A DNA stretch of 37,647 nt. Source: Natrialba chahannaoensis JCM 10990 (lineage in GTDB: Archaea; Halobacteriota; Halobacteria; Halobacteriales; Natrialbaceae). The stretch is from assembly GCF_000337135.1 (NCBI RefSeq), contig NZ_AOIN01000093.1:6056-43702 (forward strand), written 5' to 3'. Both the position numbers and the translations under genes were made by a program. This document shows positions 7,404-16,560 of the stretch, in pieces. The notes beneath the pieces were generated by a model. The model worked only from the letters and a program-made list of their open reading frames with translations. It ran no database searches and was not told the origin of the DNA. Positions within the stretch are counted from its first letter, which is position 1, and each line of letters starts with the position of its first letter.

Positions 7404-7964
7404 TCACGGCAACTCGTGAATCGTCAACTCCACCTCTCGGGGCTCGCCCTCGATATCCGCCACCAGCCGCCTGACAACCCCCTTCGCTTCGTCGAGTAAC
7501 CGCGGCTTGACCTTTCCGATCACCCAGTCGAGCGAGACGAACCGCGGTAGCGAAATCGCGCTCGGATCCGCCGAGTGCGGATCGTACACCGCCTCGAAGT
7601 AGATCCGGCTCGCTGTCTCCTTCCCTGGCGGCGCAGCCGACGGCTCCGCCTCCACCCGCCACTCCCCGCGCGCATCGAGATGATTCTGCAGGTGCCACTC
7701 GAGTGACTCGGGACTCTCGATACCGGTCACCTTCGAGCGGGCGGTGTAGCTGAGTTTCCACCACGAGAGTCGCAGGTCGTAGACTGTGCCAACGCCGCCG
7801 TCGCCGTGTGCGCGGACGTCGGTCAGGTGTTCCGTGTAGCGAGGGTAGTCGGCAAAGGATTGCACGTACGGAAAGACCTCCTCGGGTGGGCGGTACACAA
7901 CGGTGCTGAGGAGAATTCTGTCCACGGCGAGGAGTATGAGTGGTTTCACTGTAAGGATTCCCAT
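7404..7964 (-). CDS. SRPBCC (START/polyketide-cyclase fold) protein
   Basis: A 186-residue protein with the SRPBCC helix-grip pattern. It opens with strand TVVYRPPEEVFPYVQSFADY, then YPRYTEHLTDVRAHGDGGVG and antiparallel strands (YDLRLSWWKLSYTARSKV, SLEWHLQNHL, ASRIYFEAVYDP), and ends in a long C-terminal helix (LLDEAKGVVRRLVADIEG). Such proteins bind hydrophobic ligands in a deep pocket; the ligand is unknown. I chose the ATG at 7964 rather than the TTG at 8003 because the extra residues are not family-like and ATG is much commoner here. It is divergent from the thioredoxin-reductase-like gene with 70 bp between starts, suggesting a shared control region. Confidence 0.8.
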   Translation of the reverse strand: MGILTVKPLILLAVDRILLSTVVYRPPEEVFPYVQSFADYPRYTEHLTDVRAHGDGGVGTVYDLRLSWWKLSYTARSKVTGIESPESLEWHLQNHLDARGEWRVEAEPSAAPPGKETASRIYFEAVYDPHSADPSAISLPRFVSLDWVIGKVKPRLLDEAKGVVRRLVADIEGEPREVELTIHELP

Positions 7965-8034
7965 CAGGTTCGGCCTCGATTCCACCAAGCAGCCGACGAA
8001 CAACTTCTATACGCGGGCCTCCGAACGCACGGAC

Positions 8035-8772
8035 ATGCGAGACGTCTGTATCATCGGCGGCGGCGTCGCCGGCCTCGCCGCATCGATCTTCACCGCACGT
8101 GCAGGGATGGACACACTCGTCATCGACGGTGGCGAATCCATCCTCGCCCGAAACGCGAGCCTCGAGAACTACCCTGGCTTCCCGGACGGCGTCGATGCCC
8201 GCCGGTACTTGCAACTGGCCCGCGACCAGGCCCGAAACGCCGGTGTGACGTTCGAACTCGGACTCGTGACGAGCGCCAAGCTGCGAGAGGATACCGATCC
8301 TGAGGCAGGGTTCATACTCGAGACGGACGGTGGCGAGCCGATCGAAGCGCGGCGAATCGTCGCGGCGTCGTGGTCTGACAGCGAGTACCTCGTCCCGCTC
8401 GATGTTGGTCGCACGCAGCGCGGGAGCAAGCACTTCGTCGCGGTCGACGATGCTGGTCGGACGGCCGTCGACGGCGTCTATGCCGCGGGTCGACTCGCCG
8501 GTGAGCCACACCAGTCGATCGTTGCGGCCGGCCACGGTTCGAAGGTGGGACTTGCGGTTATCCACGACTCCGATGTCAACTTCTACCACGACTGGGTCGT
8601 CCCAGCGGGATACTTCACTGGACGCGACCGCGAGGTGCCACCTGGCTGTGAGGAGATCGACGACGAGGAACGGCGCGCACGCGACGAGCGAGCCCGCGAA
8701 ACGATGCTCGAGGCGTTCGCGGAGCCACTCGACGAGCAGCCGACGATGCATCCGAGCGTCGAGCAGGACTGA
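8035..8772 (+). CDS. Thioredoxin-reductase-like FAD protein lacking redox cysteines
   Basis: A 245-residue flavoprotein. The FAD-binding Rossmann motif is IIGGGVAGLAAS (6-17), with VIDGGES ending strand 2 and a NYPGFPDG motif typical of thioredoxin reductases. The C-terminal FAD motif VDGVYAAGRL is followed by HQSIVAAGHGSKVG. The protein is about 60-80 residues shorter than thioredoxin reductase. The NADPH-binding domain with its second GxGxxG and the C-x2-C redox pair are both missing, and a charged tail (DDEERRARDERARE) is added. It therefore cannot be a standard thioredoxin reductase and may use another electron donor. I chose the ATG at 8035 because upstream starts only add sequence lying over the divergent gene. 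Fold assignment is secure; function unknown. Confidence 0.82.
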   Translation: MRDVCIIGGGVAGLAASIFTARAGMDTLVIDGGESILARNASLENYPGFPDGVDARRYLQLARDQARNAGVTFELGLVTSAKLREDTDPEAGFILETDGGEPIEARRIVAASWSDSEYLVPLDVGRTQRGSKHFVAVDDAGRTAVDGVYAAGRLAGEPHQSIVAAGHGSKVGLAVIHDSDVNFYHDWVVPAGYFTGRDREVPPGCEEIDDEERRARDERARETMLEAFAEPLDEQPTMHPSVEQD

Positions 8773-8889
8773 CGCGAGCGCAGGCGAACCGTCGGACGAG
8801 GGAGGGATGGAGTGGGACGGGAACAGGACTGAAGGTGGACACGGACAGTACGGGGCAGCGGGCAAGTACAGAAAGGGGGTTGTGGTGAG

Positions 8890-9756
8890 TTAGACGCTCG
8901 CTCGCTTCGCTCTGGTATCGCGCCGGAACAGCGTGGACGTACCCGCGCGCGAGTACTCCGCAGTCACGACGAACGCGACTGCCCAGAGGATAGCCAGGAT
9001 GCTCCACGTCGTACTCGTCGCGCCCACCTGCGCAGGGAACGAGAGCGACAGCAGACCGTAGTACGCCATCGGGAGCGCGGCGAGCCACGAGGCGAGTCGC
9101 CAGCCGGTGAAGCCGAGTGCGGCGAAGACGCCGTACGCGAGCGGGGCGAGCGCGAGACCAGCCATCATCACGTAGTGTCCGTCGACGGCGTGTGGGTCGG
9201 CCAGATTCGTCGTGAGACTCAGTTGTGTCGCGACGAACGCGAGGATCGGAATCGCGGCGACGACGACCAGTGCGAGGAGCACCGGACTGTACGAGTTCCC
9301 GCGGCGGAGCAATCCTCGTCCCGCAGGGTGGGTCACGAGCGCAACGGTCGTGACCAGCAAGAACGGGAGCACCTCCTCGGGGCGACCGACACCGAACACG
9401 ACGGTGCCGATGCTGACGACGAGAATGCTTACGAACGCACCCCACATCGACGCGATGCGCTCGAGCGGACGGAACGCCTGCGAGAAGAGTCCAAGCAGGA
9501 ACACGCCCACAACTGCAGCGATTCCCATCACGTGCAGTCGGTGAATGCCGAGTTCCGCTCCAGCTTCGGCGGTCCAGCCCGTCACGAGGAGCACGAGCAA
9601 GTCGGGAAGAAACAGGACGGTCATCACCGCGGCCAGGACGAGTGAGAGAGTAAAGAGGCCAGTGCGGATCATTCTGGTCCAGGAGCCGGCGCTCTCTGTG
9701 GCATCGGATTCACGGTCGGTACTGGTGTTTTCTGGTGAGTTACTGTGTGTCTCCAT
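8890..9756 (-). CDS. Polytopic membrane protein, unknown function
   Basis: A 288-residue integral membrane protein with a polar acidic N-terminus (about 28 residues). About eight hydrophobic segments follow, including FTLSLVLAAVMTVLFLPDLL, VMGIAAVVGVFLLGLF, FVSILVVSIGTVVFGVG and LLALVVVAAIPILAFVATQL. The last segment near WSILAILWAVAFVV is followed by a basic tail (RRDTRAKRASV). No transporter or enzyme motif is recognised. It converges on the flavoprotein gene. Seen directly: the membrane segments and the clear ATG. Family and role are not known to me. Confidence 0.8.
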   Translation of the reverse strand: METHSNSPENTSTDRESDATESAGSWTRMIRTGLFTLSLVLAAVMTVLFLPDLLVLLVTGWTAEAGAELGIHRLHVMGIAAVVGVFLLGLFSQAFRPLERIASMWGAFVSILVVSIGTVVFGVGRPEEVLPFLLVTTVALVTHPAGRGLLRRGNSYSPVLLALVVVAAIPILAFVATQLSLTTNLADPHAVDGHYVMMAGLALAPLAYGVFAALGFTGWRLASWLAALPMAYYGLLSLSFPAQVGATSTTWSILAILWAVAFVVTAEYSRAGTSTLFRRDTRAKRASV

Positions 9757-9985
9757 CAGTCCTCAAAAGAACTTACGCGTCGAGCGGAGATAGACTTAGC
9801 TACACTGACACGGTTTCCGGAGCGTCCGGTCATCGGTCATAACCGGCTGTTGTGGGGCACGACGTCGCGAGAATGCGGGCGAAATCGAGACGAAAGCGGA
9901 ACGATAAACGAACTGTATCACTAGGTGCCATACCCCCGTCAAGTTATCCCGGCAGCCGTTGGAGTTCGTTCCTCGTGAGGCGACC

Positions 9986-12262
9986 ATGACCGGACCGAAC
10001 CGACGGACGAACACACCGTTCGCGACGAGTGCCGAACGGGACGCCCTCGGCGCGGCGACCTGGTACGTCCGCACTCACCGTCGACAGGAAACCGAAGACG
10101 ACCCACCCTCTGGTATTGCCACTGCGGCTGAGGACGACTACCTCGACGCACTCGAGTACGCCCGTCGCGAGATTACCCGACGACTCGTTCACGGGGTGCT
10201 CCGCGGGCGTCCGGACGGCGTTCCCGACGCACACGTCGTAGACCGTGAGTCGCCCGCAGTTCCGGACGCGGCCGGGGACACGAGTCGAACGCTCGACGGA
10301 TCAAGTCTTCTCGCAGCCGTCGAACCGCTGCCCGAATCGTGTCGGCTACTCGCCCTACAGCCCTTTCCGAGTTCCGAGACGCTGCTGGTCGTACCGATTG
10401 CACGCCGCCACGGCTACGACCGGTTTCGACTCGTCGGACGGATTTCGCGGCTCTCGATGGCGGCGAACGCGACCGAGCACGGCGAGACGACCAGTGACAC
10501 CCTCAGCCATCCCGGTTCGGTTCTGGCACTACTCGAGTCGGACGGGGCAGTGTGTGACGCCGAACAGGCGGATCGCCTCCTCGAGGAAGTGACAGAGAGC
10601 GTCGTCAGCCTCGCACTCGCGCAACTTGCAAAACCGGTGCAGGCGCGATCCGTCGCGAAACGGGTCGGGTCAGCGGGCGGCACAGATACCGGTACCAGCG
10701 GTGACTCGGTGTTCGAGTCTGTCACCAGCGGTATCCCCGCCGCCGATTCGGCTGCCGCCTTCGAACGCATCGTCACCGACGGGCACCCGTTTCATCCCGC
10801 TGGCAAGATTCGGCGAGGAATGGGTGCCGCAGACGGGCTCGCGTACGCGCCAGCGTTCACCGACCGGATCGAGCTCCGGTTCGTCGCGATCGATCGGACG
10901 TACGCACTCGAGACGCAGGCGGCGACGACCGACGAGAGTCTCACCGCTCGCCTACTCGCGATGGTCGATGGACTCGAGAGTGCACTCAAGCGAGCGCTGC
11001 CTGCAGCAGAGGATCCCAATGCCTACGCCGTCGTTCCGGTCCACCCGTTCCAGTTCTATCACACGATTCTCGACCGGTACGCTGCCCAGTGTGCTGACGG
11101 GCGGGTCGTTCCCATCCCCGACTGTACACAGCCTGTGACGCCGCTGCTCAACCTCAGGACGGTGGTCCCCGTTGAGACCGAGTCTACTGCGATCACAGCG
11201 GCCGCTGCCGCTGGCGACACCAACGGCACCAACGGCACCGGCGACACCGACAACACCGCGAGCGCCCCGCATCCACACCTCAAACTGCCACTCGCTGTCC
11301 AGACCACGAACGTCGTGCGAACACTCTCGCCACAGGCTGTCACGAACGGCCCTCGAGTCACGGCCCTGCTGAACGCGATCACAGAGCGGACGGAACTCGA
11401 GTCCCTCGGCGTACTCGCCGAGTCGGCGGCAACAGCGTACTACGCGCCGGGCGACTCCCAGCCCCACACCGAGGGTGAGGCGTTCGATGACGCGCGCCAC
11501 CTCGCCGGACTGCTCCGGACGAATCCGCTCGCCCACTCGCTGGTGACAGAGGCAGACGACGCCGTGCCGGTCGTCGCCTCGAGCCTGCTCGCCGACTCAC
11601 CGGCAACCGGTCGGCCGCTCGTCTGCGATCTGGTCGAACGCTATGCCGCCGCGACGGACACGACAGAGACGGCCGCGGCGGCACTCTCGTTCGTCGACGC
11701 CTACGCGGACGCGGTCGTTCCCGACCAGTTAGTCCTCATGAGCGGCTACGGCGTCGCACTCGAGAGCCACCTGCAAAACAGTCTCATTGTCTTCGAACGC
11801 GAAACCGCACGACCGGTCGGCACGGTGGTCCGAGACCTTGGCGGCATTCGGGTCCATAGCGGTCGCCTTGAGAATCACGGGTTGTCGTTTTCGCCGTATC
11901 CTGACTCGGACCTCGACACCGACGACGAGCGTGAGCTCTATCGGAAACTGTACTACGCGCTCTTTCAGAACCACCTTGCCGAACTCGTTGTGACACTCGT
12001 CGTTGAGACCGGCGTCGACGAGCGCAAGTGCTGGCGGGTGATTCGCAACCACTGCGAGCAGGGGTTCGATCGCGCTCGCATGGAGACGGCCGGGAACGAG
12101 CTTGACACGCAGATCCGCCGCGACGAGCGTGCGCTGTTCGCACCGCAGGCGACGCACAAGGCGTTGACGGCGATGCGATTGCAGGGGAAGCGCCACGAGT
12201 ACGTGACGAGTCAGGTATCGAACCCGCTCGGACACATTGATCGAGAGACAATCAATTTCTGA
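9986..12262 (+). CDS. NIS siderophore synthetase (IucA/IucC family)
   Basis: A 758-residue protein of the NRPS-independent siderophore synthetase family. These enzymes use ATP to activate a carboxylate (often citrate) and couple it to an amine or alcohol. Visible motifs are GHPFHPAGKIRRGM (about 264-278), VPVHPFQFYHTIL (about 350), LKLPLAVQTTNVVRTLSP (about 430), ALESHLQNSLIVFER (about 590), RDLGGIRVH, and KALTAMRLQG near the C-terminus. Family members are usually near 600 residues. The extra length comes partly from polar low-complexity inserts, such as the run of Ala, Gly, Asn, Thr and Asp just before the LKLPL motif. No decarboxylase, monooxygenase, second synthetase or iron transporter is adjacent, so this is an orphan synthetase. 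I chose the ATG at 9986 over TTG 9959. Family call secure; product unknown. Confidence 0.88.
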   Translation: MTGPNRRTNTPFATSAERDALGAATWYVRTHRRQETEDDPPSGIATAAEDDYLDALEYARREITRRLVHGVLRGRPDGVPDAHVVDRESPAVPDAAGDTSRTLDGSSLLAAVEPLPESCRLLALQPFPSSETLLVVPIARRHGYDRFRLVGRISRLSMAANATEHGETTSDTLSHPGSVLALLESDGAVCDAEQADRLLEEVTESVVSLALAQLAKPVQARSVAKRVGSAGGTDTGTSGDSVFESVTSGIPAADSAAAFERIVTDGHPFHPAGKIRRGMGAADGLAYAPAFTDRIELRFVAIDRTYALETQAATTDESLTARLLAMVDGLESALKRALPAAEDPNAYAVVPVHPFQFYHTILDRYAAQCADGRVVPIPDCTQPVTPLLNLRTVVPVETESTAITAAAAAGDTNGTNGTGDTDNTASAPHPHLKLPLAVQTTNVVRTLSPQAVTNGPRVTALLNAITERTELESLGVLAESAATAYYAPGDSQPHTEGEAFDDARHLAGLLRTNPLAHSLVTEADDAVPVVASSLLADSPATGRPLVCDLVERYAAATDTTETAAAALSFVDAYADAVVPDQLVLMSGYGVALESHLQNSLIVFERETARPVGTVVRDLGGIRVHSGRLENHGLSFSPYPDSDLDTDDERELYRKLYYALFQNHLAELVVTLVVETGVDERKCWRVIRNHCEQGFDRARMETAGNELDTQIRRDERALFAPQATHKALTAMRLQGKRHEYVTSQVSNPLGHIDRETINF

Positions 12263-12412
12263 TATAATTAGGTCGCGGTCGCCAGGGGGCATAGAACACG
12301 CCCAGTCAACGACATCGTCGAGGGACCGCTGAGGGTGACGGGATCAAACGTGTGGCATCGACTGATCACCGCTAGTGACCAGACGCCAAACCAGTGTTCC
12401 ACAGACTCGTGT

Positions 12413-12428
12413 GAAAGTTTTATCACTT
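12413..12428 (+). promoter_or_regulatory. TATA-type promoter of the DUF1269 gene
   Basis: GAAAGTTTTATCAC contains a purine-rich BRE-like part followed by TTTTAT at 12418-12423, about 30 bp upstream of the ATG at 12452. This supports that ATG over the upstream in-frame start and suggests a leaderless transcript. Confidence 0.45.
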
Positions 12429-12451
12429 ACAGCAGTGTGCGATCACTGCCG

Positions 12452-12949
12452 ATGAAGGAACTCATCGTACTCGCGTTCGACTCCATGGACGGCGCGAAGG
12501 ATGTCCGTGACGAGCTCTACGAACTACAGAAACAGGAGTTGTTACAGCTCGACGACGCAGCCGTTGTCGTTCGAAAAGAAGACGGCCACGTCAAAGTAAA
12601 ACAAGCACGAAGTCTGGTCGGTTCGGGGGCACTTGGCGGAGCCTTCTGGGGACTGCTTATCGGCATCATTTTCTGGATGCCGTGGCTCGGTCTCGCGGTT
12701 GGTGCCGCAAGCGGTGCACTCGCTGGAAAGTTCGCTAATGTTGGTGTCGATGACGAGTTCATCGATGAGGTGGCCGACACGATCGAACCCGGCCACTCCG
12801 CGCTGTTCATGCTTGCCCACGACATCTCTGAGGAACGTGTCGTCGAGGACCTCGCGTCGTACGACCCTGAGGTCATCAGAACGAACCTCTCGCCCTCGGA
12901 CGAAGACACTCTTCGACAACTGTTTGCAGCTGAGGAGGTTGCAGCCTAG
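12452..12949 (+). CDS. DUF1269 family membrane-associated protein
   Basis: A 165-residue protein starting MKELIVLAFDSMDGAKDVRDE, the conserved beginning of DUF1269 proteins. A central glycine-rich hydrophobic hairpin (GSGALGGAFWGLLIGIIFWM, then LGLAVGAASGALAGKFANVG) gives two probable membrane passes. The soluble C-terminal part contains the family stretch IEPGHSALFMLAHD. The role of DUF1269 is unknown; members are often linked to stress or membrane homeostasis, but nothing here shows that. The start was chosen from the family N-terminus and the TATA-like box 30 bp upstream; an in-frame frame opening exists further upstream but is not family-like. The gene stands alone between the siderophore synthetase and coaBC. 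Confidence 0.85.
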   Translation: MKELIVLAFDSMDGAKDVRDELYELQKQELLQLDDAAVVVRKEDGHVKVKQARSLVGSGALGGAFWGLLIGIIFWMPWLGLAVGAASGALAGKFANVGVDDEFIDEVADTIEPGHSALFMLAHDISEERVVEDLASYDPEVIRTNLSPSDEDTLRQLFAAEEVAA

Positions 12950-13118
12950 CTACTTCTGACACGCTTTAGGCCGTGTTCTAATCCCGGGCTTTCACGTCCG
13001 GACACTGAACAGTCCCATTTTTAGACAACCAGGTCGTTGTGGCTGAGACAACCGCTATGAAGCTACGGGACCAGCAACCTCGCTACGCTTAACACACTCC
13101 CGTGAGAAGAACAGACGA

Positions 13119-14288
13119 ATGCTCGAGGGAGTTAACGTTGCACTCGGGGTGACGGGCTCGATCGCGGCCGTCAAGACGGTCGAACTGGCCCACGAGTTGC
13201 GACGACGCGGTGCCACCGTTCGCGGCGTGATGACCGGCAGTGCCCAGGGAATCATCCACCCCTGGGCCGTGGAATTTGCTACGGACAACGACGTGGTCAC
13301 GGAGATCACGGGCAGCGTTGAGCACGTCGACCTCTGTGGCTACGACGGCTGGGCCGACGTGTTCCTGATCGCGCCAGCGACGGCCAACACGGTCGGCAAG
13401 ATCGCCAGTGCAGTCGACGACACACCGGTGACGACGTGCGCGACGACTGCGCTCGGAGCCGACACACCCGTCGTCATCGCTCCGGCGATGCACGAACCGA
13501 TGTACGATCACCCCGGCGTACTTGAGGCCATTGACATGGTCTCCGAGTGGGGCGTCGACTTTGTCGACCCGCGGATCGAGGAGGGGAAGGCCAAAATCGC
13601 GAGTGAAGAGGCAATCGTCTGCGACGTGGCACGCGCGGCGGGCGAGCGCCCACTCGCGGGTGAGCACGTCGTCGTCACCAGTGGCGCGACGAGCGAGTCG
13701 ATCGACCCGGTTCGGGTCCTGACGAACCGCTCCTCGGGGAAGATGGGCCGTGCCGTCGCCGCCGCCTGCTACGTCCGCGGCGCGGACGTGACACTGGTCC
13801 ACGATGGGCCGTCCCTCCCCTATGCCGATATCCGAGCAGTCGAGAGCGCCGAAGAGATGCTCACCGCAACACAAGAAGCCTGTGCTGATGCGGACGTACT
13901 TGTCTCGGCAGCCGCAATCAGCGACTACACCGTGGACGCCAGCGACGAGAAGATCCGGTCGGGCCAAGAGCTAACGCTCGAACTCGAGTCCACCCCGAAG
14001 CTGATCGACGAGATTCGCACGGCCCATCCCAACCTGCCGATCGTTGGCTTCAAGACCGAAACGTCGGGTGAGGATGAGCAGATGATCACCAAGGCACGAG
14101 AGATGCGAGCGCGTGCGGAGCTCGCGTTTGTCGTCGCGAACGATGCAAGCGTAATGGGCGGCGACGAGACGCGAGCGCTGCTCGTCCACGCCGCCGACGT
14201 TGCGCAATTTTCGGGCACCAAATCGGCACTCGCCGACGAAATTGCGGCTTCGATCGCGGCCATGCTCTCAGACTGGTTAGATGAGTGA
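13119..14288 (+). CDS. coaBC: Bifunctional phosphopantothenoylcysteine decarboxylase / phosphopantothenate-cysteine ligase
   Basis: CoaBC joins cysteine to 4'-phosphopantothenate (CTP-dependent in most bacteria; nucleotide use varies in archaea) and decarboxylates the product using FMN, giving 4'-phosphopantetheine for coenzyme A. The N-terminal CoaC half shows GVTGSIAAVK (9-18), the catalytic His region in SVEHVDLCGYDGWAD, APATANTVGKIA, and PAMHEPMYDHP, the variant of the PAMN motif. The CoaB half starts near residue 183 with VVTSGATSESIDPVRVLTN followed by RSSGKMG, the classical ligase signature. At 389 residues it is full length. A TATA-like CTTAAC about 30 bp upstream suggests its own promoter. 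Identification is secure. Confidence 0.95.
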   Translation: MLEGVNVALGVTGSIAAVKTVELAHELRRRGATVRGVMTGSAQGIIHPWAVEFATDNDVVTEITGSVEHVDLCGYDGWADVFLIAPATANTVGKIASAVDDTPVTTCATTALGADTPVVIAPAMHEPMYDHPGVLEAIDMVSEWGVDFVDPRIEEGKAKIASEEAIVCDVARAAGERPLAGEHVVVTSGATSESIDPVRVLTNRSSGKMGRAVAAACYVRGADVTLVHDGPSLPYADIRAVESAEEMLTATQEACADADVLVSAAAISDYTVDASDEKIRSGQELTLELESTPKLIDEIRTAHPNLPIVGFKTETSGEDEQMITKAREMRARAELAFVVANDASVMGGDETRALLVHAADVAQFSGTKSALADEIAASIAAMLSDWLDE

Positions 14289-14398
14289 CTTTTTCAAAGC
14301 GGGTCAGGAGAGTTATATAGGTGGCGTTCATCCCATCGAACCAACCCATTAGCGCGCCGATTGGATTCGGAAATGGACGGGGATCGAGGTGATCCGGA

Positions 14399-15103
14399 GT
14401 GGCCCAGGAACAACGAAACGACAGTATCGAACCGCAGCCGACAGCAGATACCAACGCGGACAACACGGACAGCGACGCGAACGCAGTGGATGTGACTGAG
14501 ACAGCTAGCGACAAGACGGATATCTCGGAGGAGACAACAGCCGTCGCCGAACCGGAGCCACTCTCGAAGGGCGAAGTGTTCGAAGTCCTCCGCAACCAGC
14601 GTCGTCGCTACGTCCTTCACTTCCTCAAACAGGACGGCCGTCCGGTCGAACTCGGTGACCTCGCCCAGCAGTTGGCTGCCTGGGAGTATGACACGACACT
14701 CGAGGGCGTCACGCCAGCGCAGCGAAAGCGTGTCTACACGACGCTGCAGCAAACGCACCTGCCGAAGATGGACGAAGCCGGCATTCTCCATTTTGACTCC
14801 GATCGGGGTGTGATCCGCGCGACCGACCGGACGCGGGATATCAGCGTTTATCTCGAGATTGTCCCCGGTCGCGAGTTCGCCTGGCGGGAACTGTACCTCT
14901 CACTCGGGGCGATCAGCACCGCACTGGTCGCAGCGCTCTGGCTCGAAATTCACCCGCTGACAATGCTATCGAATCTGGCCTGGATGGCGCTCATCTCCGT
15001 CGTCGTGACGCTGACAGCCGTCGTTCACATCTATCACGAGCGACATATGCGTCTCGGGCACGGCGATCAGCCGCCGGAACTGAGTTACGGATCAGGTGAC
15101 TGA
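14399..15103 (+). CDS. Haloarchaeal winged-helix membrane protein (DUF7344-like)
   Basis: A 234-residue protein. The first ~55 residues are an acidic, disordered leader. Residues ~57-130 form a winged-helix-like domain ([57 protein letters not shown]) followed by a wing strand and [10 protein letters not shown]. Two membrane helices come next ([20 protein letters not shown] and [20 protein letters not shown]), then a short tail. This layout is common in haloarchaeal membrane-tethered putative transcription regulators. No targets can be named. The start is GTG at 14399; the only upstream ATG nearby (14373) is out of frame. A TATA-like TTATATA lies about 85 bp upstream. Confidence 0.78.
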   Translation: MAQEQRNDSIEPQPTADTNADNTDSDANAVDVTETASDKTDISEETTAVAEPEPLSKGEVFEVLRNQRRRYVLHFLKQDGRPVELGDLAQQLAAWEYDTTLEGVTPAQRKRVYTTLQQTHLPKMDEAGILHFDSDRGVIRATDRTRDISVYLEIVPGREFAWRELYLSLGAISTALVAALWLEIHPLTMLSNLAWMALISVVVTLTAVVHIYHERHMRLGHGDQPPELSYGSGD

Positions 15104-15200
15104 TCAGCTGGTAACTGCTCTCGTCGCCGCCACCTCGTCACGTCGACTCACTGCTCACACGTATCGTCAACTTTTACTCCGCTACCGCCCGACCCACGAC

Positions 15201-15770
15201 ATGGATCAGTTGCAGCAGTCGCTCCTCGAGGCACCGATCATCGAAAAGAACGGCTATCACTACTTCGTACACCCGATCAGTGACGGCGTCCCGAAACTCG
15301 ACCCAACACTTCTTCGTGAAATCGTCATCCGAATCATCCGCAAGGCCGAACTCCAGGATGTCGACCGAATCGTCACGCCAGCCGCGATGGGAATCCACAT
15401 CTCGACCGCTGTCTCGCTGATGACCGACATTCCGCTGACCGTCATCCGCAAGCGCAAGTACGGGCTCGAAGACGAGGTCGCAATCTCCCAGCAGACCGGC
15501 TACTCCGAGAACGAGATGTACATCAACGACGTTCGCGAGGGCGAGCGCGTCCTCGTTCTGGACGACGTGCTTTCGACCGGCGGCACGCTCGCATCGGTCC
15601 TCGAAGCGCTCGACAGTATCGGTGCAGAAGTCATCGACACCGTCGCCGTGATCAAGAAGGTCGGCGGCGAGAACAAGGTCGACGACGCCGGCTACGACGT
15701 CAAGACACTCATCAACGTTGACGTCGTCGACGGCGAAGTCGTCATCATCGACGAACACGGCGATTCCTGA
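15201..15770 (+). CDS. hpt: Purine phosphoribosyltransferase-like protein (haloarchaeal HGPRT-like)
   Basis: A 189-residue type I phosphoribosyltransferase. The PRPP-binding signature [13 protein letters not shown] is at about 117-129, with the flexible-loop region [18 protein letters not shown] before it and an N-terminal hood beginning [20 protein letters not shown]. These enzymes transfer ribose-5-phosphate from PRPP to a purine base in salvage. Archaeal homologues of this group are annotated as hypoxanthine/guanine or adenine phosphoribosyltransferases, and base choice cannot be read from sequence. The frame is open further upstream, overlapping the preceding gene. I chose the ATG at 15201 because it matches the family N-terminus and has ACTTTTACT about 28 bp upstream as a TATA-like box. 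Confidence 0.85.
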   Translation: MDQLQQSLLEAPIIEKNGYHYFVHPISDGVPKLDPTLLREIVIRIIRKAELQDVDRIVTPAAMGIHISTAVSLMTDIPLTVIRKRKYGLEDEVAISQQTGYSENEMYINDVREGERVLVLDDVLSTGGTLASVLEALDSIGAEVIDTVAVIKKVGGENKVDDAGYDVKTLINVDVVDGEVVIIDEHGDS

Positions 15771-15873
15771 ACGGCTACGCCAAGTCTCGCTTTCGTTTGT
15801 CCGCGCTCAGGACGCAGCCTCACACTCGACGAGCAGTGCCACGGCACAACGAAACAAAATGAAAGGTAACTCG

Positions 15874-15922
15874 GGATACCCGATACTCGACACCCGACAC
15901 CTGATACCTGATACCTGATACT
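15874..15922. repeat. Heptanucleotide tandem repeat
   Basis: Seven 7-bp units run in tandem: GGATACC, CGATACT, CGACACC twice, TGATACC twice and TGATACT, with consensus YGAYACY. The repeat lies in the gap between the convergent stops at 15770 and 15933. It has no spacers, so it is not CRISPR. It may simply be replication slippage, or could affect termination between the convergent genes. Confidence 0.85.
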
Positions 15923-15932
15923 CTGAGACGCG

Positions 15933-16484
15933 TTACTCCGACGTGTCACCGATCGGCTCGATGGTGTCGGGGACGAGTGGCTCGTACTCATCTCCTTCGT
16001 GTTCGAACGAGCCAAGAAGTGTTCCGTTGAGCGTTTTTGCGTGCGTATAGAGTACGCCCTCGTCGGTGGCAGCGGAGAGCATCCCGCCGACGTGGCGTCG
16101 TTCGTACTGTCCGGCGAGGAGGATTGCAGTCTCGGTGTCGGGGTCGAGGTACTCGACGACGAGGAAGACAGCCCCACTCACCTCGTTTCGGTACGCTTGG
16201 AATCGTGGGAACTCGCCCCGTTCGAACGCCTCCGAGAACGAGTCGGCATAGTTGTCCGGGACGACGAAGACGATTCCAAATCGTTCGTTGTGTTTCGACC
16301 CGGCGTCTCGGCTGACCGCGGCCGTCTGGATTGCCGGAATTGCGACGGTGTCCCAGCCGTTCTCACGACGCTGCTCGGCGAGTACCTCCAGTTCGTCGGT
16401 CGTCTGCGCCCAGGCGTCTTTGATTGCGGTCGTGCTGACTCGTTCGACTTGTTCAGCACTGTCGTCGTTCCCAATCCGTGCCAT
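15933..16484 (-). CDS. Conserved haloarchaeal hypothetical protein
   Basis: A 183-residue soluble acidic protein with no recognised domain. It has an N-terminal helical stretch (TAIKDAWAQTTDELEVLAEQ) and then alternating strands (WDTVAIPAIQTAAV, ERFGIVFVVPDNYAD, GAVFLVVEYLDPDTETAILL). A late segment follows (GVLYTHAKTLNGTLLGSFEH), and it ends in an acidic tail. The pattern suggests one alpha/beta domain, perhaps ligand-binding. The ATG at 16484 was chosen over an upstream in-frame start at 16523 because MARIGNDDSAEQVERV is a normal acidic start and the extension is basic and hydrophobic. No neighbour gives a clue. Confidence 0.72.
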   Translation of the reverse strand: MARIGNDDSAEQVERVSTTAIKDAWAQTTDELEVLAEQRRENGWDTVAIPAIQTAAVSRDAGSKHNERFGIVFVVPDNYADSFSEAFERGEFPRFQAYRNEVSGAVFLVVEYLDPDTETAILLAGQYERRHVGGMLSAATDEGVLYTHAKTLNGTLLGSFEHEGDEYEPLVPDTIEPIGDTSE

Positions 16485-16560
16485 ACGAAGGGGTGGGCAC
16501 AGGAGTCGGATAACTCTTTTCACGCTGACTCAAGTGTCGAACTCGTGGTTGGTGGAGACT

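Noticed and set aside
8035..8772. Genuine thioredoxin reductase (trxB)
   Set aside because: The C-x2-C pair and the NADPH-binding domain are missing, so only the fold is claimed.
7396..8865. 489-codon minus-strand frame across the SRPBCC and flavoprotein genes
   Set aside because: It covers two well-supported genes in other frames, and its residues show no fold pattern.
15874..15922. Possible CRISPR array
   Set aside because: Units are only 7 bp and directly adjoining, with no spacers; the other short repeats in the window likewise lack spacers, and no cas gene is present.
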